Source of the DNA: Lineus longissimus
Lineage: Eukaryota; Nemertea; Pilidiophora; Heteronemertea; Lineidae
Assembly (NCBI RefSeq): GCF_910592395.1
Contig: NC_088316.1
Coordinates: forward strand, 1,488,001-1,552,000
Direction: 5' to 3'
Length of the DNA: 64,000 nt
Each line of letters opens with the position of its first letter. The first letter of the stretch is position 1. Below, piece by piece: positions 37,701 through 54,490 of this stretch. A program made the translations under genes and the position numbers. The notes beneath the pieces were generated by a model that saw nothing but the letters and a program-made list of their open reading frames with translations, was not told where the DNA came from and made no database searches.

Positions 37701-40700
37701 GAATGCAATGTCCTCATGCCTACCTGTACCCTGTCCGGATGGTGGAAAGTAATACGTCTGTCCCGGCACGAATTCCGGGACGTCTGGATGCAACGTCGAC
37801 GTCGCAATCGTTGGAACTTCTATCCTCCATTTGTCTGGGTTGGTTTTTGAGCGAATTTTCTGGCAATCTTCCGACATCTCACACTCCACGCTGTCCTTTA
37901 GTGACTGGAAGTGAAAAAGAGGGGATGATGGGTCACTAAATAACGTTTGGTTTTGCCCATCAGAGCTCCATTAACTTTAAAATTGCATTGGAATTTGCCC
38001 TTCTAATCAAGGGCCAGCACCGACACTCGGTATTCATGCCAAAACTCTATTCAAACTTGGCTGGAGAAAACTCCTGTTGTAAGGTAGAACTTTTTCATCT
38101 TGATTCACTCTTAAGGGTTCCAAATTCAGAAATATTTTACAGAATATATATGGATTGGTTGGTTTTTTTTTAATAGAGAGCAAGCAAGCACAACATCTTG
38201 TACTCTTGAGCCCTGTTTTTTTAAGTTACCTCTATAATCATGCTGCCCACCTCGACCATCATATTCAAGTCCTGTGTGAGCGCCTGCACACGCCTGAACC
38301 CCGCTATCAAGCTGACCGGGATCCAACCGCCGACCTCCATCTTCCTGCGCAGGAAGAAGTCGCGCTGTAAGTTCTCCTCACTGAAGTAGTATTCTCTGCA
38401 AAAGCAAGATAGTTAAAAGATCAAAACCTGACTGTGATTTCTTGCTCAGATTTTGCTTCCAGGAATCTTCGGGGGGGGGGGGGGGGAGGGGGGATTCGTG
38501 CAAGTTTTTTAGGAAATTCTCTCTGGTAGTTTTCCACTGCACCAAGTCACTGCTTGGTTCCCCTATTGATCAAATTCAAGTCAGCCCTTGAAACCCTGGA
38601 TTGATTTCTGTGTAGATTGAGGTAATTATATGGTATCCCAAAAGCACTTTAAACAGGTGAAAATGAAATGCTCGCTTAAGTTCAACAGTATTTTTCATCA
38701 TACTTACACTTGTTTCCTAATGTATTCTTTGACAATCTGTGCATCAACACCGAGAGGGAACTGGCTGTTGAAATATACCGTGCCATACGGTGCAGAAATC
38801 ATCTGGTTTAGACCGGGTTCCACGAAGAACTGGTCATCGTAACTATTATAATACTGGAAATCTGAAATGGGAACGAATGAAGCTTGAGATATCACAATCT
38901 TGCGACAGTGGAGACGTTTGTACAGCTAATGAGGCAAATATTACTGTTAGAGACCTCTCAATGATATCATTTTGGAGACACCTTGCTTAGGCTTATTTCC
39001 ACCCATAAAACCAGTCTCTTTTGGCACCAGCATAAGACAAACTTCATGTCATTTTAGTTCTTTAAAAGCAGATTTGACCATTGTAACCTTAACAGGGTTT
39101 TAAAGTTCAATCAGAACTTTGAAACTAAAATCCAACAAAGGTAGATTCTATTGTATTCATACCTGATGAAGCAGGGTTGAACTCTGGGCGATCACCCCCG
39201 CTCCTCGGCGACCTTCCACCGCCGCGTCCTCGACCACGTCCACGCCCCCGTCTCATCCCACGGTGAGTACCTCGAGGACTTGGCGCCCTCATCTCGTCAC
39301 GCCAGTTAGCAGAATCGGAACCTCTCGCGTCGTCTCTTAGTTTGGCTGGCAGTTCCCCTCGTCGTGCATCGCGTCGCAGATCATCGCGACTCTTACTTCT
39401 CCTTCCCGTTCGCCCACCCTTGGGCGGTTCAATATCCAGTGGCACCCACTTGGCCTTGGCTGGAAAGAGATCGATATCTGGTGAGCATTTGAAGAGATGG
39501 CGATAGTTCAGAGGCTGATTTATCCTTTCTCTACTCTTACCCACAGAGCAGTAATAACATGACACCCCAACAAATGGCGAGTAACATTTTACTCAAATAA
39601 GTCACAGTGCTGCCACCTTCAAACAAATTAGACATGTTTCAGAATCAGCCAGTAACAATGTTAGACATAATTTTTGACTGATACTGATTTTCTATTCCAC
39701 AATCATGAACGCGCCTGATAGCCATGGTAAGGCTGTGGTGCTGCCTGAGTTGTGGGTGTCAATTTCAATTCAAAACCTCCGAGGATTTGCTATGTTGATT
39801 GGAACATGTTTCAGAATCAGCCAGTAACAATGTTAGACATCATTTTTTGACAGACAGTGATTTTCTATTCCACAATCATGAACGCGCCTGATAGCCATGG
39901 GTAAGGCTGTGGTGCTGCCTGAGTTGTGGGTGTCCATTCCTATCAATGCAAATACGTAATTCCAACCAGTCTAATTATGACAGAACCAACATGTAAAATG
40001 TCCGGACAAATAGATCCAGACACAACACGTACATTTTCTCTTTGGTGTCTTCTGATTCTCGTCGCCACTGCCGCTCGTGTTGTCTTTATTTTCTTTGGAG
40101 GAGTCGTCACCTTCTCCTCCCGAATCGGTTGCCGACAACTGTTTCTGCGTCAAAAGTTCCTTCGGGCGTCGTTTATTTGAAGCCTGGAATGGCGCCACGT
40201 CGGTAACTTCTCCTAACGTCGGCCATGCAGACATGTCGGTAAAATCGCTCGCCTGGAAAGATTTTCAAAGAAATTTTAAAAACATTTCGAAAAGGTAGAA
40301 CTGCATAAGAGATCCTATAACATGATTATCGGCAATGATCACCTAAGTAACAAACAGGACTCATTTCAACATCAGCAAGGATGATGTCCAGTTGAGGACT
40401 TTGAATTAACTCCACACGTTAAGAAGTTAGAATAGAATGCTCAGACTTTATCTGGTTATGCATGTGCTTGAGCATTGTAGAAGAATCCGGCATGCACATG
40501 TGCCACTGGATTCAAAATCAACTTCAGTCGATCGTGGCACGAATCCTGCAGCTCTGCCCCTTGGTTAATTCACATACCTTTTCACTCTTTTTAGAGGTAG
40601 TACCAGACACTTTGATAACTTTGGTTTTCTGGGGTTCTCCATCTGAAAAAAGGTCAACACACAATTTGAAAACTTGATAACAACCTAAGATTGTCAATTA

Positions 40701-43700
40701 GCATACCGAACCAACGTGAAATTCAAACAATAACATTTTAAAAGTAAGTTGTGGGATGAACACGAAACCGAACACACAAGCAGGGGGGACGGTGGTGCAG
40801 AGCAGGGGAAGGGCGGTGGCAGGGGAGGGGGACCAAACACTGTAGCATTACTTGAAAGAAAAGGTTATGTTATTAGCGCATAAACATGATAAAGAAAAGC
40901 TCTTTTTTAAAACTACAATGGAACCTACCTCCCTTAGCGGACACTTCTCTCTATAAGGAGATTAGTTTTGGTACTAATGTGGTTGTTTCCATTCATTTTG
41001 ACATCTCTAGTCAGGACACCTCTCTATTAAGGACAGCACTTGTCAGTCCTGGGAGTGTCCTTTATGGAGAGGTTCTACTGTAGTTCTTTTGCTCAACTCT
41101 AATATGGCACTTTTGGGATATTTAGGTAGCGTCACACAAGTCACAGTGATACTTGGTGATGAAGTGATGCTTGATATAATGAGAATAATAACCAGACAAT
41201 ATAATTAGGGCGAGTCCACAACCTAGTCGTATAGTTTATTGGTTCATAACCCAAATAGAGGGGTCATCTCAGAGTAAGATTGGGAACAACACACACTGCA
41301 ATACAGTATCTGTGCACCAAAACATTCATTTGGTTGCCTGGTTCATAGGACTGTGACATTAAGCCAGAATAACTCAAAACACGAATACAGCAGATTAGTC
41401 GCTGCTTTGACTCTGAACAATGTGTGGTGAGGTAATGAAGCCAACTGGTTATTGAGACATTGTTAGAAGCATGCATGTCTATGTTTGTAGAAAGGAAACT
41501 GACACTTTAACAAATGAACAAGGCCCGAGGGTATAGTAGCCAACCAACGGGTGAGTTCTGAGAGCACCCCCAACGAGTCAAATCGAGTTACTTGGGTAGA
41601 CTCAGGTTTACATGAAAACAACACGGCTCCCAGCTCAAGGCATTCACCAACAACTGGGTTACTATAGAACAGGGGAGTTGTATCATGTACATTTTGTACT
41701 GCAGATGAGCTGCATGATACAGACCAGCCAAACACAGAGCAGGTACTAAAAGGCTTTAGACTAGTCAGTGAATTATGGCTTGTTATTTCAAAACTGACTG
41801 TTTTCAAATTCATAGTGGATGCTCTTAAAAACATTCCCATGTCGGCTGTTTTTACACCACAGATGCACGGAAATAATCTCCAACAAAAACCTGCAGATTA
41901 CTGAATTCAATACTATCCATGTTGAGTAACATGCTGAAAGTGAACACAGTTGATCATTTACTCATTTTTTTTTCATAACAGAAATGTCAACATGAAGTCT
42001 CCAACAGATTTTATATGGGAGTGGGTGGATCCATTGAAATGTCTAAGTGCCGGCACTCAGGCTTATATATGCAACATTTTAAAGGGCAAATAATGCAATA
42101 AACACCCGATGACATGGATTTATAGTTTCTTTTCGTTACGATTGTCAATTATCATTGAAATCTTGAGGCAAGACAGCGAAAAGGACGCCCACGCCGTAAT
42201 TACGCTCAGTGAAAGCAAATCCACAGGAGGGCCCACGCTCCATGGCAACCACATCTTGGCATTGCCAAGGAGGGATGACAATACACCACTCGGCAATGTC
42301 CAAGTAGATTGGGATATGCCTTTTTTCACACAACGATTGGTACTCCGCACAACCATAGGCTACAGTAACAAATCTGTGGGGTACTTGCAAGAAAATAGTG
42401 CAAGGTTTTTGCACTTTATGAAGGATGTCGCAAGGCAGTTTGTCTAGAAACATGAGGGAGAAAACTGCTCTTTTAAGAGGATAATGCACACATGTTCAGC
42501 ACTTTTTTAAGGACATGCTGTAGAACACATGTGGAAAAAAATCTGACTAATTCGACGATTAATTTGTGATAATTTCTCTACATTATATGTTTATCATCGC
42601 TAATTAGACGTAGTAAATGGTTACCGTCTGCATGATGTGATGTGACAATGCACAGCTAATGCGCACAGGCAATTACCATTGCAGAACATGCACCCACGCC
42701 ACATCTTACATACAGTTGACAATGATTAACATAAGCACCCGCATACAAAAATATACATGTAGGAGCAAATCAGTACCATATTGTTACACAAAGCAGATGA
42801 AAGTCAACAGAGAATATACTGGCTTCAGACTTGTTGATTTGCCAGGACTGAATCAACGTGAAATATACATACCTACATTAGAACCAAGAAACCGGTTCAC
42901 GAGGGAAGAGTACGGTAGTGAGGATAGGCCAGAACTCGGCTTCAACAGAACACCTCGGCAATGCCAGGTAGAGGTTTAGACAGGATGTACTGCATGCATA
43001 ATGAGAAACGTGGATGGTACTCGAGGAGGACGACACCCGGGAACCTGTATTCAGCTTGGATAGGCCTACATTCAGAATGGAGAATGCAGGGGCCTGCATG
43101 TACATGTATATAGACGAAAGGCCTATGTATAGGCCTAGATGTACAAGTATTTGTCGGCATTAATTAAAGTCTTGAACACCTGGCACTCGGGAAGTCGATG
43201 AATGAATCTTGTGATGATTTATTTGGAATGCCATATGGCAGGTGCGAGGTCTAAAAACTTTTTTGGAAATTTTCGACAGTCCCGAAATTCTGAGGCACAC
43301 CCATCCCATTTACCTTGGAAGGACTAACATTTTTGAGAAACGTTCCCCTTTCCCAGGACACACCAACTCGGCAAGATGGAAGGCCTACCTGACCATCAAT
43401 CAGCAAGCTGGGGAAAAGATTCTCCAGGGTGTCAATCTTGGCCAGTTTTATGAATTGACTCTGACCAAGTTGCATTTTATACGATTTTTCATCACCACCA
43501 TCATCATCAGGGACTTCTTGGACGTTTTCTGCCAAGTTTTAGCCTCATTAGCTAAAAACTGGCGAACTAATTGTTTAAGGCAAGACAGAAACGCCCACAA
43601 GCTCCCATTCAGGTGGAACAAGATCACAGCACACTTACGTGGAACAAGATCACAGTACACTCAAGTGGAACTGATTTTTTTGAAAGCGGGGTTGATAAAG

Positions 43701-46700
43701 ATAAAGGTGCCATGGACATTGCACACTCTTGTCAAACAGATGTTGTCAAGAATCCACAGTACTCAATGTTTCAGGTACTGACTGTATTAGGAAGCCCCCT
43801 GTCGTAAATTTTTTGAGACACGACTCATGTCTGAATGCTCATTTGAACGACCAATAGGTTTCAGATCAGCGCCCAGTCTAACCATTGCACCTACACTTTC
43901 CATGCAGCTTAGTAAACAAGACAGAAAATGAAGCCTACACAAAAATGAAGCCTACACAAAAATGAAGCCTACACAAAAATGTTACAATGGCCTAAACAGG
44001 CCTGGCAATGTGTAGCAATGAACTATCCCAAAGTCAGTTGCAGTAGGCAGCAATGCAATGTACTACAGCCTTGGAAAAGCACATTTTGGCAGTTACTGTA
44101 GACATGGCCAGTAGGCCTAACCTTTAAATCAAGCAGGGAAAGCAGGTCGAACACGTTGTACAAACCAACCTGATCACTTGATCTATTATAATGTCAAGTA
44201 CGTGCACCTCACAAGTTTACATTTGTAGTTGAACAGAATAGGGTATGAACATGGCAGTGAATGCTTAAGGGTTGTGACGTCTCAAAGGGATGTGACATCA
44301 CTAGGTCGTGACATGTCTACCAGGCAAAGTTTGGCTGTTGGGAGGTGCTGCAGGACACGAGGTGCTGGTTGCTAACCTGCACCCTAGAAGGATGTTGCGG
44401 CAACTCATCAAAGCCTCATCAGAACGGAAGATAGGTGCAAGTGACAAGGGGGGTCATTGGTGAATGACCAGTAGGTCCCCAATGATGACTTATCCAGGTA
44501 GCTTCTATAGTGCACAGTACCATAATGCAAGACGCAATGTAAATTGACATGTCTGAGAACCTCACGCTGTAGTGCTCAAGCAGCAAATGATAAGGTGACC
44601 TGTCTACCTCAACCTTTTCCCCAGGGGAGGGTTTTAAAAACATGTTCAACGTTTTCATTTTGAGTCCATAATTTTTAATTATTCTAACACGGGACCATTT
44701 TACGATAAATGATCATTGAATTTCCCTGGAAAAAGATTATGTTACATTTACATAATGTACCATGAGGAGGAAGGCCAGGGGCAGTAACAGTATCAATATC
44801 GTTATCAATCCACAAGATAATCTGGAACTGTTAAGGGACCATCTCAGAAGTAGTTTTTTGATACATAAATACCACCCTAGTGTAGCCTTGTCTCAGTGTT
44901 CAAAAGCACAAGACTACTGCATTCTGTGTTTCACACCCTGACACCAAATTATGACTTTTGAGATGGTCCCCAATTGACTTGGAGGTTCCATTTTTGGAGT
45001 AAATAACATTAGTACTCCGAAGTACCAATGCCTTCTCCAGCCACCACCAGTGCAAATGTACAATGCTAGAGATGTTATTAGTTATGTCAGCAGGGGTCAA
45101 AACATGTTATTGGGGCAAAATACCAGGTATGAGTTGATATTATGCAAGTAGCCCAATGCTCAATGGGTTTTTTCAAGTTTATTGACCAATAATCCGGACA
45201 ACCAATGTTCCGGTTAACGACTTTTAGGTTAGTCCAGCAATCAACCAACTCGTGACCTATTGCAACTCCCTGGTACTTTGTCCCACAATATTGATGCCAT
45301 GATGATATGAAATAAGGCCCAGAGGAAAAACCTACCTGTCAGACACATAAATATATTGTACCTCGTTGTACATAGTAGTTTTAGGGGTCAACTAGACTAC
45401 AAAATTAAGATACCCTGCCATGCAGTTTCATCTGCAAAACAGGTGAGTCTGAGAGACTCCAGATGGTGCATTGCATTGAACACCGCAGTATGGCATGCAA
45501 GAAAGAATTAGAAATTGTTGCACCATCCCTCCACCACTGGTTTGAGAAGACCAAACTGGACCAGACCAGTATCAACTTCACCACACCGTGTGCCAAGATG
45601 CAAACCCAACAGCTACATGTAGGCCAGGGGTGACGATGCCATTTTGACTTGGGTGTCCTATGTCCTACAACTCAAGTTGATGGAAGCCACTGTCAACACT
45701 AACTTCTCAACCCAAGCCAAGGCCTGGTACATGTACAGTAATGGGGTAGCGGACTTTCGCCATTTTGAGGCCTGTGCAAATATCGAATTTAGGTCAACAA
45801 CGCCAACTGCTGATGGCGTAAATGATGTCATATGACATTAAGAGAAACAAGCGACCAGAGCCAGGATGCGTCATAACACAACAATGCAGTGGTCCCTGCG
45901 AGAAGTGTCTGGTTTTGCTCCACGCCTGATTCATCTTGTACGTTATTTTTCTGGTATCAAAATAAACTTCTTTAAAAGCTGTGAAAAGGTACATGAGTGA
46001 CTGAGCCTCCTAGCGTATTGAATTAGTCACTACCTCATTGGCATCAACACTGTTGAAAGAACCCAAACCAATGCAAGGGCAAGACAGGTGATTATGTTGT
46101 TAGATTTGTAACTATGTTAGGGATTCACACAAAAACTATGAACTTGGGATGAAAACATACTGATTTCTGCTTGAACTTGAATGCCAAGGCCTGCAGAGCC
46201 ATGTGACATGCCTGAAAACAAGAAAGTACCAAACTATACTCTGACTATACAACAAGAGCGTGTTGACTGGACAAAATAAAGCCATATCTGGACATTTACC
46301 AGTACATAGATGATGGATTGTACTATGGGACAGATGGTACCAACAGATAGACGAATTCAAAGAAGTTTGTTTTGGCACTGACCAGTCATGCGTTTCACCG
46401 CGAACAAAGGATCGCCTTCTCAATGTCTCTCGGCATTGTCCGAAATCGGCTTAGGCCTTCTGATTGAGCGCATTTGAATTGTTTTGGCGTTCTTCGAATT
46501 CGTCTATTAGAACATCTGTCAAGGAATTCTGATCCCTATTTCATATTTAGCATCGTGTTGATGTTATTCTGCAACATTTTTAGGAAGTTTGACTAAGACA
46601 TCATGTAACATAGCCCACTATTTGGAGGGCATGGTCCACTGCGAGAGCCTAGAAATGGAGGTATTGCGCAATCACTCCTGACCCTGGCACCACGCCAAAT

Positions 46701-47082
46701 ACTTACCAGAGTCCGTGTCCAATGTATTCCCCACAGAAACTGTCACAGTCTTATTCCACGGGTTGGTTTTTGGCATTGGTGCCTCAACATATGTCTTATT
46801 GTCGAAGAGTTTCAAGTCCTTGGCCTCCTTTGTTTCCTTATTTGCCGTTTCTTTAGCACTTTTGCTTGTCGCAGCACCATCAACATCGACTTGACCAATA
46901 TCATTTGAATCCACCACTGCTTCCTCTGTTTTTACGAGAGTCTGCACATCATGTTTCGTGGAAAGATTCTTGTTATCGTATTCAAGTTTATTATTATCAC
47001 CTTGTAATGTCACTTCCTTGCTCTGCTGCCCTAAATCTGCCTGACTTTGACAAGGGGCAGCCTCAACTTCTGTGGAAGCCAT
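31514..47082 (-). CDS. LARP1: La-related protein 1 (LARP1), complete, 18 coding exons
   Basis: Cytoplasmic RNA-binding protein that binds the cap and 5' terminal oligopyrimidine tract of ribosomal-protein mRNAs and controls their translation and stability downstream of mTORC1. Exons in order of translation: 46707-47082, 40578-40642, 40033-40252, 39163-39459, 38708-38861, 38230-38395, 37724-37904, 37353-37561, 36762-37064, 36469-36510, 36022-36166, 35529-35781, 34609-34748, 33813-33957, 32805-32914, 32485-32618, 31954-32075, 31514-31706. They sum to 3,255 bases in unbroken phase: 1,084 residues and TGA, close to human LARP1. Domains: acidic N-terminus with [17 protein letters not shown] and an RGRGRGRG tract (about 290-310), La motif (about 340-430), FVPGQ, the [10 protein letters not shown] and ILIVTQTPP block (about 560-650), GWVMDS, and three DM15 repeats (about 818-960). 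The ATG at 47080-47082 is the first in the exon. Confidence 0.97.
32485..34748 (-). CDS. LARP1: LARP1 DM15 (HEAT-like) repeat exons
   Basis: Four exons carry the three DM15 repeats that bind the m7G cap and the first bases of TOP mRNAs. DM15A is on 34609-34748 ([25 protein letters not shown]), DM15B on 33813-33957 ([20 protein letters not shown], then [10 protein letters not shown]) and DM15C on 32805-32914 ([18 protein letters not shown]). Exon 32485-32618 continues with [13 protein letters not shown]. The residues are close to the vertebrate sequence, so cap binding is likely kept. Confidence 0.94.
33000..33790 (+). repeat. 174-bp tandem repeat, about 5 copies, in a LARP1 intron
   Basis: CCACAATCATGAACGCGCC starts at 33022, 33196, 33369, 33543 and 33722. 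Each unit also holds GATAGCCATGG, GCTGTGGTGCTGCCTGAG, GTTGATTGGAACATG and CAGAATCAGCCAGTAAC. The array fills the intron between exons 33813-33957 and 32805-32914, and its last unit ends about 20 bases from the splice donor of exon 33813-33957. Confidence 0.92.
34065..34428 (+). repeat. Two-copy duplication (about 130 bp, 226 bp apart) in a LARP1 intron
   Basis: TCAGTAGCGATGATTATTCA begins at 34067 and 34293. Both copies run through CACCCCAAACCAGTATTGC, GCAGATTCTTCGTCCTC and AAGTCAAGGCTTTAC with few differences; about 95 bases of unrelated sequence separate them. Confidence 0.85.
36676..36700 (+). repeat. Poly-G run in a LARP1 intron
   Basis: A run of nine or more G follows CATATCC and is followed by AACTCCC. 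A longer G/GA run occurs at about 38471-38492 and a C run (15-16) at about 9990-10004. These homopolymers have no evident function. Confidence 0.8.
38230..38861 (-). CDS. LARP1: LARP1 La-motif exons
   Basis: Exon 38708-38861 reads [13 protein letters not shown] to VKEYIRKQ. Exon 38230-38395 continues with [20 protein letters not shown] and then [16 protein letters not shown]. This is the winged-helix La motif, with the conserved aromatic residues of EYYFS and the FxR-type segment. As in other LARP1 proteins, no canonical La-type RRM follows. The intron splits a Val codon after two bases (phase 2). Confidence 0.94.
39620..39936 (+). repeat. 174-bp repeat, about 2 copies, in a second LARP1 intron
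   Basis: The same unit as at 33000-33790 occurs here in the same orientation, with CCACAATCATGAACGCGCC at 39697 and 39870 (173 bp apart). It lies between exons 40033-40252 and 39163-39459, about 5.8 kb from the larger array. Confidence 0.9.
40783..40832 (+). other. G-rich tract with G-quadruplex potential in LARP1 intron 1
   Basis: Within 50 bases there are runs GGGGGG, GGGG, GGG, GGGG and GGGGG, separated by short loops (CAGGGGAAGGGCGGTGGC). Four or more G-runs of at least three fit the standard G-quadruplex pattern. The G-rich strand is the non-transcribed-RNA sense (plus), so the nascent LARP1 RNA would be C-rich here. Confidence 0.55.
40910..41085. mobile_element. Dispersed inverted-end repeat in LARP1 intron 1
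   Basis: It opens with ACTACAATGGAACCTACCTC and closes with GGAGAGGTTCTACTGTAGT, whose reverse complement is closely similar. Inside are GGACACTTCTCTCTATAAGG and CTATTAAGGACAGCACTTGTC. A relative at about 51213-51375 in ABHD18 shares the order of these blocks. It behaves as a short non-autonomous element with inverted ends. Confidence 0.6.
43251..43600 (-). pseudogene. Coding-like segment in LARP1 intron 1, possibly a pseudogene fragment
   Basis: On the minus strand, [18 protein letters not shown] and [19 protein letters not shown] read like a real exon and end at GGTCAG/GTAGGC, a usable donor. Just upstream the sense continues in another frame ([10 protein letters not shown]), as if one base had been lost, and a stop precedes the good frame. 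It is not part of LARP1 and no family was recognised. The overlapping 179-codon plus-strand ORF (43242-43781) includes a 27-bp repeat and looks non-coding. Confidence 0.25.
43615..43675 (+). repeat. 27-bp tandem repeat, about 2 copies
   Basis: GTGGAACAAGATCACAGCAC and ACTTAC are followed by GTGGAACAAGATCACAGTAC and ACTCAA, then a partial third GTGGAAC. Confidence 0.8.
43929..43985 (+). repeat. 17-bp tandem repeat, about 3 copies
   Basis: AATGAAGCCTACACAAA is repeated three times in tandem. Confidence 0.85.
44835..44970. mobile_element. MITE-like element with GGGACCATCTCA ends
   Basis: GGGACCATCTCAGAAGT at 44835 pairs with ACTTTTGAGATGGTCCC ending at 44970 (one mismatch in 17). The interior, about 100 bp, is not palindromic. 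TTAA precedes the left end, but a clear target duplication was not found on the right. Confidence 0.6.
46347..46507. mobile_element. 161-bp MITE-like element in LARP1 intron 1
   Basis: ATAGACGAATTC at the left is exactly matched by GAATTCGTCTAT at the right (12-bp terminal inverted repeats). Internal landmarks CAAAGAAGTTTGTTTTGG, TGACCAGTCATGCGTTTCAC and CGGCTTAGGCCTTCTGA recur in the ABHD18 intron copy at 52639-52790, showing a mobile family. Confidence 0.75.
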
Positions 47083-47639
47083 TTTGGATTCAGCTCACAC
47101 ACAAATGCACTGTGCAATGTACAGTATCTGTGAATTCAGAAAGATCCACAACCAAATTTGAGCCCCTTGGATTAGCAAATCCAAAAAGAACACACTCTTT
47201 CACCCACAAATAGTGGTTCAATATATGGCACTTTCGCCATATAAGTAACACAGAGGCCCGAAAAGTGCTAAAGTTTTGGTATAACCACAACAATATGTTG
47301 CAATAATCACTGGCTTCAAAGCCCCACACAGCAAATAACCTTGCACTTCTAGGTCACAGAAGCTTGATAACTATCCGAATATCTCCCAGCTGTCAAGCTC
47401 ACACACAACCAAGACCACGTAGACACACAAGCAATATCCTAGGATAGTTGTCAATGATATCCACACGATAGGGATGGTATCTTTTACGAACAATCTGAGA
47501 TTATTTCAGAAGTGTGCCTCAGTTTTCTTTAAGATTTCGTGCAGAAATCAGTCCACGCACACGCATGCACGTTCCTTGAGCGTTTTTACAGCCTAAAATA
47601 TAAGCCTCGTTTACAATCTCCAGGGATGTATCAGACCCT

Positions 47640-47880
47640 GTTATTGAGTTTGTGAGGAGTTAGTAAGTTCTGGATATGGAAGACGAAATTGTTACAACGA
47701 AAATCGGTGCGATTTGGACAACATGGCATGAGAAAAATTAGGCTTTTTCTCCTCGCTAGCACATGTCGCCATTAGCGCAAGGGAAGGGAATGAAATGCGC
47801 ATGCGCGGAATCCATTTACCTCACGTGATGAGATTCCACGTGGTCATGTGTTTGTAAACATTGGCCACATGACACCTCCA
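47640..47880 (-). promoter_or_regulatory. LARP1: Probable LARP1 promoter region
   Basis: Some 0.6-0.8 kb upstream of the LARP1 ATG lies a perfect NRF1-type palindrome TGCGCATGCGC at 47796-47806 and two E-boxes CACGTG at 47822-47827 and 47837-47842. The surroundings are richer in CpG than the rest of the spacer, and no TATA box is evident. NRF1 sites near the start are typical of broadly expressed, TATA-less animal genes. The transcription start itself is not visible; a non-coding first exon is possible. Confidence 0.5.
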
Positions 47881-47882
47881 CA

Positions 47883-49370
47883 GTGCCACTTAGTACCACA
47901 ACCACCAGAATTATATGCGTTGTCACCTTTGCTATTTCTAAATATACTTTAGAGAGATACTTTGGAGCACAACTATCGCTGCACTAGGTGACTCATAACG
48001 CCATGCCACACCCAAGAATCTTATGTTATTCGGACTCGATCCAATCTCTGGCATCAGTGGGCCAAGAAGACGTCCTCGTTGTAATTATTATGGTGCAAAT
48101 AATACAGTAATCATTGCTAATTCTTTGGTTCACTCTTGCGAGAAGCAGTTCATCGTTGACGCAAGAATAGCAGGACTCAGACTTTAACTGTGGCCAACTT
48201 AAAAAATTTCCTTTAATCCATCTAAAATAATCTAATAGTTGAATCCTATGATTATAAGAAATAACGCCGAATACAATTCAATATACTTTATTCTATATCT
48301 TATGGAGCAAACACACATCATCATACATCCTGTACATGTATACTATTATAGCACATCCTTTTATTGGTATGCCATTGGTAAGGGGAGCACAAAAGCTGCT
48401 TCAAGCTGGTGATGATCATCTTTGGACAACGAGATGATAGGCCTACAACTCAATTTTCATGTAGTTTCAAGCATTTGGCATCAGAGGTGATTGAGATCAA
48501 GGTTGTTGAGTAAATGATTGAGTGATTTCTGTTTTCTTATGACCATGCCGGAGGATCTTGAGACCAAGGCCACACTGTGGGGAACCAAGGTCGACTTAAG
48601 GGCAGCTAGACCTAGATATGTCTCATAAACAGGGCCAGGTTGTTACATTGGGGCTTTGAGGCTGAAGACATTGGATGCAAATATACTTGTAGATTTTTTT
48701 GGTCCACCCTTATTGGAAACCTTGCTATCTTACTGAAAAAGGCCGGATTCTCGGATGGGCATAAAAAGCAAGTGTGCAGAACTATCAGATTGCGGCTTAA
48801 ACTATACATATCCACTACCTATTAAAAAGATAAAAGCTTCTTTTGGAGAAATGCAAGTATGCAAGGCTCTGTACGACAAAGCTTTTGATTTCAGATACAA
48901 AACTGGCTTCCAGTTCATTTTCTGACTGGCACCGTGCACACACAATATATACATAGCAAAATAAATAAATATATATGAAGTACGGGTCTTTCGTTCTTTG
49001 AGAGGTTAGACAGTAGCAGTTGAGAGCAAGAGCATTGAGTGTCTTTTTTGGAAACCAAAAACGTAACTTTTTTGTGGACCACCCTGTATCTTGACAAGAT
49101 GGATCAAATCAAAAATACATAAGCTCGCCTTATGCAGTTTTATCATGCAAAGACAAAGCAAAACGTCTGGAAAACTTTGAAAGTTACAGTTTTCAACTAA
49201 TTTTCTTACAGACACTGCAGCGGGTATTTTGGATAAGTCCAAAATGCCACCCAATGCTCCAACCCAAAATCATGCATCAACTAACTTTATCCCACTAAAG
49301 AATGAGACAGTATAAATACAACTTTAACATAGCTGTCTTGATGCAAGACGTCAGTCCATTTGTATACATA
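47883..49370. other. Spacer between LARP1 promoter and ABHD18 stop
   Basis: AT-rich, without convincing coding exons. It includes the probable 3' UTR of ABHD18, which is transcribed leftwards towards the LARP1 promoter. LARP1 and ABHD18 run head to tail on the same strand. Confidence 0.6.
48287..48367 (-). terminator. ABHD18: Candidate polyadenylation signals of ABHD18
   Basis: Two AATAAA hexamers on the minus strand (plus-strand TTTATT at 48362-48367 and 48287-48292) lie about 1.0-1.1 kb after the ABHD18 stop. They are the nearest canonical signals I could find downstream. Confidence 0.4.

Positions 49371-54490
<5,120 letters not shown>

Noticed and set aside
42109-42489. Overlapping 112-114-codon ORFs on both strands in LARP1 intron 1
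   Set aside because: No splice signals, family motif or codon character; open frames on both strands at once suggest chance.
43242-43781. 179-codon plus-strand ORF in LARP1 intron 1
   Set aside because: Contains a 27-bp tandem repeat, has no family signature, and the minus strand in the same place looks more protein-like.
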